Origin: Candidatus Jordarchaeales archaeon
Lineage (GTDB): Archaea > Asgardarchaeota > Jordiarchaeia > Jordiarchaeales > Freyrarchaeaceae
Length of the DNA: 64,000 nt
Direction of reading: 5' to 3'
NCBI GenBank assembly: GCA_038889235.1
Contig: JAWAHN010000003.1
Location: 381,673 to 445,672 of the forward strand
The notes beneath the pieces are model-generated. The model ran no database searches. It saw nothing but the letters and a program-made list of their open reading frames with translations, and was not told the origin of the DNA. A program made the position numbers and the translations under genes. Numbering within the stretch: position 1 is the first letter of the stretch; every line of letters begins with the position of its first letter. This document shows positions 7,466 through 16,562 of this stretch, piece by piece.

Positions 7466-9680
7466 CGAGAGTGTGCCGAGAGTATTCCTTGTTGGAGCGC
7501 CAAATGTCGGTAAAAGTGTGTTCTTCAACAGGCTGGCGGGAGTTAACGCTATAGTTTCAAACTATCCTGGGACAACGGTTGAGGTTCTTAAGGGATTAGC
7601 CAGCATCGACGGCTTTAGGATTGAGGTAGTAGACCTCCCGGGAACGTACAGCTTAGGTAGCCTTTCAGAGGAGCAGGAGGTGACGTTGAGGGCTATACTG
7701 GAGGAAGAGCCGGACGTTATAGTCAATGTGGTTGACGCGAGCAGGCTGGAGCAGAGCCTTGTCCTCACGCTTCAACTGCTAGAGTTTAACGTCCCGCTTG
7801 TGATCGCACTAAACCAAGTGGACTTCGCCAAGAAGAGGGGGATCAACATAGACCACGAAAAACTCTCAGAGTTACTGGGCGTCCCCGTCATACCAACTGT
7901 GGCAACTAAAGGGATAAACGTCAGAAAAGTGCTGGAAACCGCCGTCGAAATGATAGCTGGAGAAGAGGAGGGTGGCAGGCATTTTCCCAAGCACAGATAC
8001 AGGGTTAGGAGGAGATTCAGATATGGGCAGCCGAAAGACGCTACTTGGCTCCAGGCTGGTGGTAGGCGTAAGAGAGTTGAGTACTCGCCTTTGGTGGAAA
8101 AGTGTATCCGGAGGCTTGAACGAGCCTTCTCATCGTTTGGCGGGCGTAGAGTGGTAACCGCGAGGAGCTTAGCGGAGTGGGCTTTGGAGGGGGACCTTAG
8201 GGCTGTGGAGGCGGCTCTCGGAACAAAGTTGCCAGAGTGGCTGGCTGCCGAGGTAGAAGACGCGATGCGCGAGCTGGTGGGCTTTGTCGGCGAAGACGCT
8301 CCGGTGGTTATAGCCAAAGAGAGGTTTGCCCTGGCTGGTTGGATAGCTAGGCAGGTTACGCGCAAGGGGGGAGTTGAGGCGTCATCGCAAGAGAAGCTGG
8401 ACGACGTATTACTTTCCTATTCAGCGGGGCTCCCCATTCTTATCCTCATCTTAGTAGGGTTATTTGCATTAGTGTTTTTTGGCGGGAGCACGCTTGAAAA
8501 AATTATTGCGGGCTTCTTCGAGGAGTACATGTACCCCTTTGCGGAGTGGGTTACCGGTTACACTTGGGTTGAGACAGCTATGGAGGTAATTGGCGGCTAC
8601 GTAGAAGAAGTGTACGGCGGTGGAGCAGCAAAGCTTATTGGGCTTGTGGCAAGCCAGCTTTTCCCCTTCCAGACTCTTGCAAAGTACTTTTTGTTGGACG
8701 GATTACTGACAGGGGTTGAAGCGGCTTTATCGGTCGCGCTGCCTTACGTGGTCACATTCTACCTCGCCCTAGCGCTTCTGGAGGATACAGGTTACCTGTC
8801 ACGCATAGCGTACCTGACAGACTTGTTTCTCCACAAGTTTGGGCTTCACGGGAAATCGGTTATACCTCTGATTTCAGCTTTAGGTTGTAATGTTCCAGCG
8901 GTGATGGCGACGAGGATACTTGAAAGCAGGAAGCAGAGGGTGGTCGTCACTTTCCTGATAGCACTCTTACCTTGCTCCGCGAGAACAGCGGTCATACTTG
9001 GGGCTGCCGGCTACTACGGAGGATTCCAGTACGCGCTTGCAATATATTTGGTGGTCGTAGGGGTTGCTGCTTTGCTCTCGGTGGTGCTAAGCAGAGTGAT
9101 CCCTGGAGAGTCCCCGAGTATGCTTATGGAGATGCCGCCTTACAGAGTGCCGACGCTGTCGTCCATGCTTTCCAAAACTTGGATTAGGACGCGGGAGTTC
9201 TTCAAAATAGCCTTTCCATTCGTAGTGGTTGGCAGCCTCCTGCTTGCACTTTTTGAAGTCTTCAACCTTACGTCGCCACTCCTGTATGCTTCAACAAGCT
9301 TCATGAGCAACGTCCTTGGCCTCCCGTCGATCACAAGCATCACACTAGTGTATGGGCTTCTCCGCAAGGAAATGGCCATCGAAACCCTTCTAGTTATCTC
9401 GAAGCTTAAGCTAGGGGTAAGTGACCTATCCCTCTTCATGACCCCAATGCAGATATTCATCTACGCACTAGTTGTGGCCCTGTACTTCCCATGCGTCGCA
9501 ACTTTCGTAGTAATAGCTAGAGAGTTTGGCCTGAAAACAGCGCTAATGGTGAGCGCAACAACGATAACCACAGCCCTTCTGATAGGAGGAGTCGTCTACC
9601 ACGCCTATCTAGCCGTAAACCCATTAGCCATAGAGCCACTCTTAACGCTCCTAGTTAACTGGTGGACGCTCACATCCTAA
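7443..9680 (+). CDS. feoB: Ferrous iron transport protein B
   Basis: A 745-residue membrane GTPase for Fe(II) uptake. The N-terminal G domain has GAPNVGKS (G1), DLPGTYSLG (G3) and NQVD (G4). It is followed by a helical and charged region (residues 180-310), then about eight membrane helices. The first FeoB gate half includes SALGCNVPAVMATR with the conserved cysteine, and the second includes PCVATFVV. Several starts are possible (TTG 7422, ATG 7434, ATG 7443). I use 7443, the one closest to the G1 motif. Overlap with the regulator-FeoA gene indicates cotranscription under the iron operator. Length is normal for FeoB. Confidence 0.93.
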   Translation: MSGRGTADESVPRVFLVGAPNVGKSVFFNRLAGVNAIVSNYPGTTVEVLKGLASIDGFRIEVVDLPGTYSLGSLSEEQEVTLRAILEEEPDVIVNVVDASRLEQSLVLTLQLLEFNVPLVIALNQVDFAKKRGINIDHEKLSELLGVPVIPTVATKGINVRKVLETAVEMIAGEEEGGRHFPKHRYRVRRRFRYGQPKDATWLQAGGRRKRVEYSPLVEKCIRRLERAFSSFGGRRVVTARSLAEWALEGDLRAVEAALGTKLPEWLAAEVEDAMRELVGFVGEDAPVVIAKERFALAGWIARQVTRKGGVEASSQEKLDDVLLSYSAGLPILILILVGLFALVFFGGSTLEKIIAGFFEEYMYPFAEWVTGYTWVETAMEVIGGYVEEVYGGGAAKLIGLVASQLFPFQTLAKYFLLDGLLTGVEAALSVALPYVVTFYLALALLEDTGYLSRIAYLTDLFLHKFGLHGKSVIPLISALGCNVPAVMATRILESRKQRVVVTFLIALLPCSARTAVILGAAGYYGGFQYALAIYLVVVGVAALLSVVLSRVIPGESPSMLMEMPPYRVPTLSSMLSKTWIRTREFFKIAFPFVVVGSLLLALFEVFNLTSPLLYASTSFMSNVLGLPSITSITLVYGLLRKEMAIETLLVISKLKLGVSDLSLFMTPMQIFIYALVVALYFPCVATFVVIAREFGLKTALMVSATTITTALLIGGVVYHAYLAVNPLAIEPLLTLLVNWWTLTS

Positions 9681-9912
9681 GAGCATCGGACGGGCAGCGA
9701 GCACCCACCAACTCATCTTCCACCTTTCAGTCTTAGGATTTTATGGTCAGCGGGAGAGCTGCGGTGAAAACAACCTTGTGACTTGGATTACTTTTAAGTA
9801 TGTTTAGAGGCGCACACTGGAAATTCAGCACAGGCTTCCTGCACTCGCCCGGTCACCTGGGAAGCATGCATAAAGAGTTAGTCGTTCAAAGTTATCGAGT
9901 GACAAACCGCCT

Positions 9913-10329
9913 TCACCCTACTTTTTCTACGACAAACAATTGCTGTTCATCTGCTTCTAGCAGGCCTATAGCTTCTTTCTCCAACTCACTTTTTTCCGCC
10001 GGCATCTTTGAGAGAAGGCTTTCAACGAGCTTTCTCGGAAGCGAGACTTCGACGGCACTTTTATCTGAGCGAAACGTTATTTTCACTTCGAGTTTATCGC
10101 TGGAGGGGGTCACGGTCAGCTTTCCGTTTCCCACGGTGCACCCCGAAGCAGCCTGGATTCCGTCTATTACGCAGCTTAAGGGTGGTTTAGGGAAAACGCG
10201 GACCTCTACGGCTGAAGGCGTACCTATTAACCTCCTAGCGATGAGGCTGGCGCGTAATCCTAGAACGAGGAATGGGCCGAGGTGTCCGTGAAGTCTAACA
10301 GCGAAGCTTAAAAAATCTTCATTTCCCAT
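9913..10329 (-). CDS. FmdE-domain protein
   Basis: A 138-residue protein. It has the hallmarks of the FmdE domain first named from formylmethanofuran dehydrogenase operons: HGHLGPFLVLGLRAS at residues 13-27 and CVIDGIQAASGCTVGNGKL at residues 51-69. The histidines, aspartate and cysteine of these motifs are thought to bind a metal. There is no C-terminal zinc ribbon, so this is the short form. The biochemical role of stand-alone FmdE proteins is not established, but they are common beside methanogenesis and molybdenum/tungsten enzyme genes. It stands alone between non-coding stretches. Confidence 0.8.
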   Translation of the reverse strand: MGNEDFLSFAVRLHGHLGPFLVLGLRASLIARRLIGTPSAVEVRVFPKPPLSCVIDGIQAASGCTVGNGKLTVTPSSDKLEVKITFRSDKSAVEVSLPRKLVESLLSKMPAEKSELEKEAIGLLEADEQQLFVVEKVG

Positions 10330-10440
10330 TCTTTAATCCCCCGTGTGCCTTACACGTTACATTTAGCCATACCTGAACCGTATATGCATTCGCTGCAGTT
10401 TGAAGAGTTAATCGTTAGCAGCTTATATCGTTGCCGTCGA

Positions 10441-10814
10441 TCAACCAACATCTAAGCGTGAAGTAGGAGTGCAGCTTTCACGCCACAGAATAGCCTTCGG
10501 TAGTGCACTTATCCCCTCTAAGTCCAGCATAACTCTTTCTTCTCCATATTTCTTGCTGTTCTTGCTTACGTCCCAGAAGAAGTGTGCCCTAAACAGCTTG
10601 TCATGCTTGTTTACATATAAGTTAATGGTTGTGGAGTTATTCTTGGCACTCGAAGACTTTACCGTCTCATCGCACTACTACAACATTTCTTTCACTACGA
10701 GGGGCAAAGTTCTAGCATTAGCCTTTGAATGGCGTCGACGGAAGGTCTATTTCTAAGCTGCATTCCCCTTGCAACCCGTTCAGCACCCCTGAAGGTCTCA
10801 TTGACGATTTCCAT
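10441..10814 (-). pseudogene. Decayed gene in several frames, possibly a transposase remnant
   Basis: Read leftward, three protein-like pieces follow each other in different frames. From ATG 10814 comes MEIVNETFRGAERVARGMQ and on to LELCPS, then a stop. A short middle piece ends VVKEML. The last piece contains CDETVKSSSAKNN, VNKHDKLFRAHFFWDVSKNS and VMLDLEGISALPKA, ending at TGA 10441. The helix-turn-helix-like start followed by a DET motif recalls DDE transposases, but this is a guess. Frame changes and stops mean it is not functional. The surrounding 10330-11099 otherwise holds nothing I can recognise. Confidence 0.4.
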
Positions 10815-11099
10815 TAGTTTAAAGGTCTACCTTTGCCTCTCGAGAGAGGGTGTTTTAGCTTGACCTCCCTTGTGTCCCTAGCCTTTACGCTTCACTTAGA
10901 GGCTCAACTTGTGATCCCGCTAGGCTTCTGACATGGTTTAATAGCACGAAGGAACGGTAATTGCCAGATAAGGAGCCACTCAAATGGAACAAGGGGGGAA
11001 GCGCGTGTTAAGTAGGGGCACGGGTAACCTGCCAGAATAAGTGAGGTTTAGTTTTCCAGCGGCAAGCCTCGCCTTAAGGTTCAAGGTTTCCTTGTGCTT

Positions 11100-11378
11100 T
11101 CATCCGCCAGCTATTGGTGGGAAAACGGAGACCACGTCTCCATCTTTGAACTTTATTGGCTCCTTCATCGTTTTAACGTTGATCCCGTTTAGAAGGAAGA
11201 GTACGCTGTCTTTGACTGTGTTTTTCTTTTCGTCAAACAAGTCGCGCTTTGCGCCCTTGACCTTGGAATCAAGGGAATCCATGAAGCTTTCTAGCCCCCC
11301 GTCGCAGTCGACCTCAACCTCCTTAACCTTATATTTGTCCCTGAAAGAGGCATAAAACCTAACTTTAACTTTGACCAT
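11100..11378 (-). CDS. MoaD/ThiS-like sulfur carrier protein
   Basis: A 92-residue ubiquitin-fold protein (VKVKVRFYASFRDKYKVKEV at the N-terminus). It ends in the diagnostic Gly-Gly tail (VSVFPPIAGG) that is adenylated and thiocarboxylated. ATG 11378 is chosen because the upstream frame runs back into the aldehyde oxidoreductase gene. The gene follows the aor gene by 50 bases on the same strand. A MoaD-like protein next to a tungsten oxidoreductase suggests it supplies the dithiolene sulfur of the tungstopterin cofactor, or serves a closely related carrier role. That link is inferred from the neighbourhood. Confidence 0.85.
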   Translation of the reverse strand: MVKVKVRFYASFRDKYKVKEVEVDCDGGLESFMDSLDSKVKGAKRDLFDEKKNTVKDSVLFLLNGINVKTMKEPIKFKDGDVVSVFPPIAGG

Positions 11379-11428
11379 AACGAACACCCATGAACTAAAA
11401 GAAAGAAGAGGGTTAAAAAAAGGGATTT

Positions 11429-13252
11429 CTAGGTTGATAGCCCTAACTCTTTCAACTTCTCCTCTTTCGGTACACCTTTTTCCCATCCTCGCAACTCGTA
11501 GTACTCTGGCAACATATCGGCGAGCTTGCTCACATGGCCTTTTGCGGGTCCTTCACGTATCTTCTCATTTAACAGCCTTGGTGGGAGTGTATCATCCTTT
11601 CCGTCTATGCCAAGCATGTTCATCAACCGTCTCTCGACGTTGTATATTCTCTCGCCGGTTTTAATCAATTCGTCCTCTGTTAAATCCCAACCTGTTATGG
11701 CTGAAAGCAACGAAGCGAAGTCGGATGGACCAAGGGCGAAAGTCACAAACAAACAGACACATGCCGAGTTGACAACACAAGTGAAGTCTTGCAATGTCTT
11801 AACTAGTTGAGCTTTCCCCTCTGTCGTGAACCTGTCAACCGGCTGTGGGGCCAGAACCTCGGATGCGATAGCGTAACCAGAAACGTGGCATCCTCCACGG
11901 TTAGCCGTAGCATAGTTTAGTGTCATTCCCTGAACACCACGCGGGTCATATGCTGGTAACTCAAGCCCTTTCACACTCATGCTTAACTCTGGCGCACCGT
12001 ATTTTTCTGCCAGTCTCTTTGACCCTTCAGCTAGCTCTGCTCCTATCCCCACTTTGTACGCTGTTCTCCAAACAGCTTCAACCATCGCTGCTGCGTTTCC
12101 GAACTCAAGCTTCAGACCTTGGAGCCGTTCAGGCTTGATTTTCTTCCGTTGCACGAGCTCCATGGCGCACGCTATAGTAGCGCCCATGCTTATCGTATCC
12201 AAGCCTAATTCGTCACACAAGTGGTTTGCCTTGATTATGGCTTCTAAATCGCTGACACCGCAGTCGGCTCCAAGTGCCCAGACGCTCTCGTACTCCGGTC
12301 CCTCGGTGTACTCTACGGCAAATGGGCCGGAAGGAACCCTGGTCACTCTGCCACAGCCTATTGGGCAACCCCAGCAGGCCCTCCTCTTCGTAAGATATTT
12401 CTCCGCTAGTGTTTCACCACTAATTTTCTCGGCTTCGGGGAAAACGCTTGCCTGGAAGTTTCTGGTCGGGAAAATGCCATGAGCATTTATTATGTTGACT
12501 AGGATTGCTGTTCCGTAAGCTGGGAGGCCTTGACCGGTAATGCTGTTCTCTTTAACCTTTTTGAGTGCTTCTTTTTGCTTTCGTTTGAAGTCTTCCGGCT
12601 TTGCCAGAGCAACCTCCCGACCTCCTCCTACCACTATTGCTTTCAGCCGCTTGCTCCCCATAACAGCGCCTACACCCGTCCTCCCCGCTGCCCTATGCTC
12701 GTCATTTATTATGTTCGCGAAGCGCACGAGATTTTCTCCAGCGGGTCCTATGCAGGCGACGCTAACGTCTTTCCCGTACACTTCCTTGAGTGAGCTAGTC
12801 GTATCAAAAGTGTTCATGCCCCACAAGTGGCTTGCGTCTTCCAGCTCCGCCTTGCCATCAATTATAGAGAGGTACATGGGTTTCTCGGCAGCTCCCTTAA
12901 CTATCACGCCATCATATCCTGCAAACTTGAGGTATGGCCCCCACTCTCCCCCAGAATTGGCGCTTGCAACAGATCCTGTAAGAGGAGACTTTAAAGCCAT
13001 TACGTGGTATCTGCCGCTCGACGGGAAACCTGTCCCAGTAGCTGGTCCCGTGGCAAAAACCAGCATATTATCTGGGCTGAAGGGGTCTAAATTTGCTAGG
13101 TTAACTCCCTTATTAGCTAAGCTATTGGCTTGTTCCATTAAGAAGTAAAGCGCCAGTCCCTTGCCTCCAAGAAACATACGCAGCACGTTTTCTTTAAGTG
13201 TGCGATCACTCAGCTTACCTTCGCTGAGGTCAACCTCCAAAAACCTGCCCAT
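11429..13252 (-). CDS. aor: Tungsten-containing aldehyde ferredoxin oxidoreductase
   Basis: A 607-residue AOR-family enzyme that oxidises aldehydes to carboxylic acids with ferredoxin as acceptor. Recognisable parts are the N-terminal bis-tungstopterin domain (GGKGLALYFL, then FATGPATGTGFPSSGRYH), the cluster motif CWGCPIGC near residue 290, and VEYTEGPEYESVWALG. A clear ribosome site (GGAGG then CTAT then ATG) fixes the start. An AT-rich TATA stretch at about 13288-13302 gives the promoter. It heads a two-gene unit with the MoaD-like carrier. Substrate class (AOR, FOR or GAPOR) cannot be settled by eye. IorAB elsewhere in the window makes an aldehyde-detoxifying AOR role reasonable. Confidence 0.93.
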   Translation of the reverse strand: MGRFLEVDLSEGKLSDRTLKENVLRMFLGGKGLALYFLMEQANSLANKGVNLANLDPFSPDNMLVFATGPATGTGFPSSGRYHVMALKSPLTGSVASANSGGEWGPYLKFAGYDGVIVKGAAEKPMYLSIIDGKAELEDASHLWGMNTFDTTSSLKEVYGKDVSVACIGPAGENLVRFANIINDEHRAAGRTGVGAVMGSKRLKAIVVGGGREVALAKPEDFKRKQKEALKKVKENSITGQGLPAYGTAILVNIINAHGIFPTRNFQASVFPEAEKISGETLAEKYLTKRRACWGCPIGCGRVTRVPSGPFAVEYTEGPEYESVWALGADCGVSDLEAIIKANHLCDELGLDTISMGATIACAMELVQRKKIKPERLQGLKLEFGNAAAMVEAVWRTAYKVGIGAELAEGSKRLAEKYGAPELSMSVKGLELPAYDPRGVQGMTLNYATANRGGCHVSGYAIASEVLAPQPVDRFTTEGKAQLVKTLQDFTCVVNSACVCLFVTFALGPSDFASLLSAITGWDLTEDELIKTGERIYNVERRLMNMLGIDGKDDTLPPRLLNEKIREGPAKGHVSKLADMLPEYYELRGWEKGVPKEEKLKELGLST

Positions 13253-13360
13253 ATAGCCTCCAGGAATGTTTTCTCCCCCGAACTTTATAATTAAAAATTA
13301 AGTTCTTCTTTTAAATAATCTTTTCGCTTTTAATTTTTTGAGCGAGTGTCTTTAGCATTC

Positions 13361-14497
13361 CTAGCACGCTTTTTCACTTCTTCCCAGTATGACTTTCGCG
13401 GCCTCAAAATAGATTTTCTTCGCTTGAATTATTGATTTAACTTCAACACACTCATCTATTCCATGAATGTTCTTTCCCACGGGTCCGATTTCTATGACGT
13501 TTCTTACCCCTTCCTCCACGAAAAATCGGCCGTCCGACGTACCTCCTCCAGCATCATGGACCGGTGTTAATCCAAGCTTCGCGTAGACGCCTTCTAGTAT
13601 CCTTGTGAGGGAGGAGTCTCTTACTAGGTACGGCTTAGCCGCCTCCCTCACTTCAAGCTCGTAGTTGAAGTTCCCATATTTTTTCTTCAGAAATTCTAGT
13701 TCTCTTACAAGAAGCCTTTCCACGTCTGCCGGCGTCACTTTCGGCGTGTTTCTTATGTCTATGTAGAGGTGGGCCGTTCTCGGTATCACGTTCTCTTTGA
13801 CGCCTGCCTCAAATATCGTAACAACGAAGGTTGTCCGTGGCATCACGTCTTCTGCGTCTCCAGGGTCGAGTCTCCTAACTAGAAGTGTGAGCTCAGAGCA
13901 TACCTCGATGGAGCTAACGTAGTTCAGGTAGACTTTGGAGGAGTGCATCTCGTCGCCGTGCACCTTGAGCCTCGCCTGGATTATCCCACGCCTTCCGACT
14001 TTCAGCATTAAATCCGTTGATTCGCCCACTATCACATAGTCTGGCCTCAGCCCTGTCTTCGAAAGCACGTATCTTGTTCCTCTGAGTCCACCTCTCTCCT
14101 CGTCACCTACAGCCATGAGGACAAGTCTTCCCTCGAGACCCTCCAGAAACGCCACATCTTCAAAGGCAGATATTAAGGCGGCTAGGCCTCCTTTCATGTC
14201 TGCTGAACCCCTGCCATACAGCCAGCCGTCGCGTATAACAGGGTTTAGGGGGTGCTCGGTCCACGCCTCAGGACTCCATGGAACCGTGTCCCAGTGCCCG
14301 TTGAAGACGAGGACGGGGCCTCCCCTGGAGAACACGAGCTCGGCGACAACATTCCGCACACCATCCTTCTCGTAAACTTTCACGTTGGAGAAAGGTTTAA
14401 GATGGTCTGCTATGAAGTCCGCGCATTCCCGCTGATTCCCCGGAGGGTTGGAGGAGTCAAACATTATCAGTTTTTGAGCAAGAGAGACAACGTCCAT
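13361..14497 (-). CDS. M20-family metallopeptidase (ArgE/DapE type)
   Basis: A 378-residue dinuclear zinc hydrolase. Visible active-site residues are NGHWDTVPW (metal histidine and acid) near 66, GDEERGG (catalytic and ligand glutamates) near 118, GESTD near 150, and the final histidine in GKNIHGIDECV. The lid/dimer domain lies in residues 165-275. ATG 14497 is chosen because GGTGG lies just upstream and the protein then opens with the usual helix (MDVVSLAQKLIMFDSSNPPG). The family deacylates acetylornithine, acetyl-lysine, succinyl-diaminopimelate or dipeptides. No biosynthesis genes lie adjacent to say which. Confidence 0.88.
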   Translation of the reverse strand: MDVVSLAQKLIMFDSSNPPGNQRECADFIADHLKPFSNVKVYEKDGVRNVVAELVFSRGGPVLVFNGHWDTVPWSPEAWTEHPLNPVIRDGWLYGRGSADMKGGLAALISAFEDVAFLEGLEGRLVLMAVGDEERGGLRGTRYVLSKTGLRPDYVIVGESTDLMLKVGRRGIIQARLKVHGDEMHSSKVYLNYVSSIEVCSELTLLVRRLDPGDAEDVMPRTTFVVTIFEAGVKENVIPRTAHLYIDIRNTPKVTPADVERLLVRELEFLKKKYGNFNYELEVREAAKPYLVRDSSLTRILEGVYAKLGLTPVHDAGGGTSDGRFFVEEGVRNVIEIGPVGKNIHGIDECVEVKSIIQAKKIYFEAAKVILGRSEKAC

Positions 14498-14678
14498 GCA
14501 AAAAACCACCTTCTTCCCGAGAAATTTAGAAAAGTGTGAACAAAAGGGAGAACGATGAAAGAGACTTGAAAAAGAAAAATCCCCTGTCACGTTGAAAAAC
14601 TGGGAAACCGAGAGACTGTTGGAGGCAAGAGCACACGGCGACCCTGACTTGCTCTGGGAGGAGGAACCTTGCCAACAG

Positions 14679-15449
14679 TTAGAAGCCCGCGAATTTTTCC
14701 GCGTCCTCTCTCTTTTGTATCAATATGTTTCCTTTTTCGTCTACTATCCCGATCTGTCTCGCCGGAATGCCTGCCCACACGGTTCTGGGAGGAATCTTAG
14801 CGTCCTTTGGAACAAGGGACATAGCGCCGATCACTGCTTCGTCACCTATTTCCGCTCCCGGGAACACTATGGTATAGCCTCCTATCATCACGTTTCGCCC
14901 TATCTTCACTCTTTTGAGCCACAGTTTCTTTCCGTCCATCACGTGGCCTGCAATTATAGCACCCCAGCCAGCGTATGAGCCATCGCCCATCTCGATAAGT
15001 GGTGGATCAGTTATTAGGCTGGCCGCGGCACCCCTCCCCAGCTTCGCCCCCAAGGTTTTCATCATGTAGTGTGCAAGGCCTGCCTGCCCTAACGGGAACA
15101 TTCCCCAGAAGCTGATCACTAACGTTAAGAGACTTGTGTTTACAAGCCAATTTCTGAAGTTGGCGTTGTCGAAACTCATTTCATGCACTCCTTCCTCCAT
15201 TGGCTTTATGAGGGACTTGACCACCCTTAGCAGTACTAGGTTAAATGACCATTTCGCAACGACGTAGAAGAAAGGCGACAGCGCAATCCAGAGGAATATT
15301 GGAAGATTGGGGAGCATCAGATATAGCAGGTAGCAGAGGAAGACGACTACTGGGAATGCAGCTATAGCTGAGCACATGACTACGCCTGTAATGATGGCTG
15401 GAACGTTAGGAGGCTTCACTTCAGGTTTACTACTAAAATTTTCACTCAT
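14679..15449 (-). CDS. Membrane-anchored hexapeptide-repeat acyltransferase
   Basis: A 256-residue protein. Two membrane helices lie at about residues 17-45 and 50-75, with a further hydrophobic stretch at 105-125. A left-handed beta-helix follows (LGAKLGRGAAASLITDPPLI, then GDGSYAGWGAIIAGH, then VKIGRNVMIGGYTIVFPGAE), ending with the VWAGIPARQIG motif usual for such transferases. Proteins like this acylate sugars or lipids at the membrane. It is clearly related to the protein at 43386-44279, which shares layout and the GDG-GH and IGTYSMVPKGAK-type motifs. The acceptor is unknown. Confidence 0.8.
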   Translation of the reverse strand: MSENFSSKPEVKPPNVPAIITGVVMCSAIAAFPVVVFLCYLLYLMLPNLPIFLWIALSPFFYVVAKWSFNLVLLRVVKSLIKPMEEGVHEMSFDNANFRNWLVNTSLLTLVISFWGMFPLGQAGLAHYMMKTLGAKLGRGAAASLITDPPLIEMGDGSYAGWGAIIAGHVMDGKKLWLKRVKIGRNVMIGGYTIVFPGAEIGDEAVIGAMSLVPKDAKIPPRTVWAGIPARQIGIVDEKGNILIQKREDAEKFAGF

Positions 15450-15816
15450 CCATCATCCCCCACCAAAAACACTCAAAACGAGTAAGCCCTCACTTTAAGC
15501 TTGTTTAGCCATATAATTATATTCCTATCGTTTTTCTCGCTATTCCTCCACGTTCTTGCTCCGGGGGGTCACCCGCCTAGAAGGCTTTTCAAGCTCAAAT
15601 GTAAGCTGCCGGAGTTACTTGGTGGCATCTTCACGACTACGAAGGGAGCGGTGCTAGGTGTGCTGAGTGGTGGTGTGCCTTTCGGTGATGCTGAAATGTT
15701 ACTTCATCCCCTTTCAGAGGGCTGTCACGCCAACAAATTATAAGAAAAAATTATAGAAAACATAATCTTTTTATATAGAATGGTTCGATGTCTACTTAAA
15801 AGCAGAGGAGATTTAC
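15450..15816 (+). other. Intergenic region with promoter of the dsrE-tusA genes
   Basis: A TATA box (TTTTTATATAG, about 15771-15781) places transcription start near 15803, followed by GAGGAG before the ATG at 15817. A rightward frame at about 15590-15743 (ending SEGCHANKL) reads a little like protein but has no convincing start. I see no RNA gene here. Confidence 0.5.
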
Positions 15817-16173
15817 ATGAACAAAGACAAAGTGATCACTGTTATTCTCGGAAATGGGCCTTATAGTTTTGAGAGACCCTACACTGCCTTACGTTTTGTA
15901 TTAACGTGCGCCGTTGAGGGTATAAAAGTGAACCTCTTCCTTATAGAGGACGGAATATATGTTGCCAAGAAAGGGCAAGCCCCCAAGGAGTATGCCAACG
16001 TTCAGGAGTTGCTTGTGAGAGCGCTTAATGAGGGAGTTAAGGTGAAGTTGTGCTCTGTGTGCGCTAATGCTAGAGGCATGAAGCAGGAGGAGGTCATAGA
16101 CGGGGTTGAAATGGCCACGATGAGCGACTTGGTTGCATGGGTACTCGAAAGTGACCAAACAATTTTCTTCTAG
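15817..16173 (+). CDS. DsrE/DsrF-like family protein
   Basis: A 118-residue protein of the DsrE fold. It opens with a strand-loop (KVITVILGNGPYSFERPYTA), has a middle FLIEDGIYVAKKG, and then the family cysteine region VKLCSVCANARGM near residues 86-98, where the cysteine can carry persulfide sulfur. It is followed 14 bases later by a TusA-like gene. The pair matches the known DsrE-TusA modules that relay sulfane sulfur. Close partners in other organisms act with Hdr-like or sulfurtransferase systems. In this organism sulfur delivery for cofactor or Fe-S synthesis is the cautious reading. Confidence 0.87.
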   Translation: MNKDKVITVILGNGPYSFERPYTALRFVLTCAVEGIKVNLFLIEDGIYVAKKGQAPKEYANVQELLVRALNEGVKVKLCSVCANARGMKQEEVIDGVEMATMSDLVAWVLESDQTIFF

Positions 16174-16187
16174 GAGGCGTGTGAAAT

Positions 16188-16436
16188 ATGGTGAAGGAAG
16201 AGGGCGAAGTTGTTGCTCGAAGACTTGACGTGAGGGGCGAAGTTTGCCCCATTCCATTAATCAAGGTGAGGGATTCGTTGAAGGATATGGCTCCCGGAGA
16301 AGTTTTGGAGGTTATCTGCGACTCTCCCCCATCAAAGAAGAACCTGCAAAGGTTTGTTGAAAAAGAGGGGCACGAGATAGTGAAGCTCGTAGAGGAAGGC
16401 GCCGTTTTCAGGATGTACATTAGGAAGAAGGTTTAA
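16188..16436 (+). CDS. TusA/SirA-like sulfur carrier
   Basis: An 82-residue protein with the classical TusA motif: DVRGEVCPIPLIKVRDSL near residues 14-31. The CPxP cysteine carries the sulfur. Two helices and four strands fit the length of the family. The gene follows the DsrE-like gene with a GGAGG ribosome site and is surely cotranscribed. TusA proteins pass persulfide to partners, for example for thiolated tRNA, molybdopterin or sulfur metabolism. Confidence 0.92.
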   Translation: MVKEEGEVVARRLDVRGEVCPIPLIKVRDSLKDMAPGEVLEVICDSPPSKKNLQRFVEKEGHEIVKLVEEGAVFRMYIRKKV

Positions 16437-16562
16437 TGGAAGTTGAACTTGAACGCAGGTTGTTCTTCTATTTTTCGCAATGGGCGAAAAGGTAGATTTA
16501 TTACGAGGGGACGAAAATAAAGTTTCCGGCAGAGAGGGGTTTAAAAAGAGAGTGTGATTCTA

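Noticed and set aside
10469-10756. A 95-codon rightward frame
   Set aside because: It reads the complement of the decayed leftward gene and has no protein-like character.
15501-15743. An 80-codon rightward frame in the dsrE upstream gap
   Set aside because: The first part is low-complexity hydrophobic, no ribosome site is present and there is no family match. It could be a remnant.
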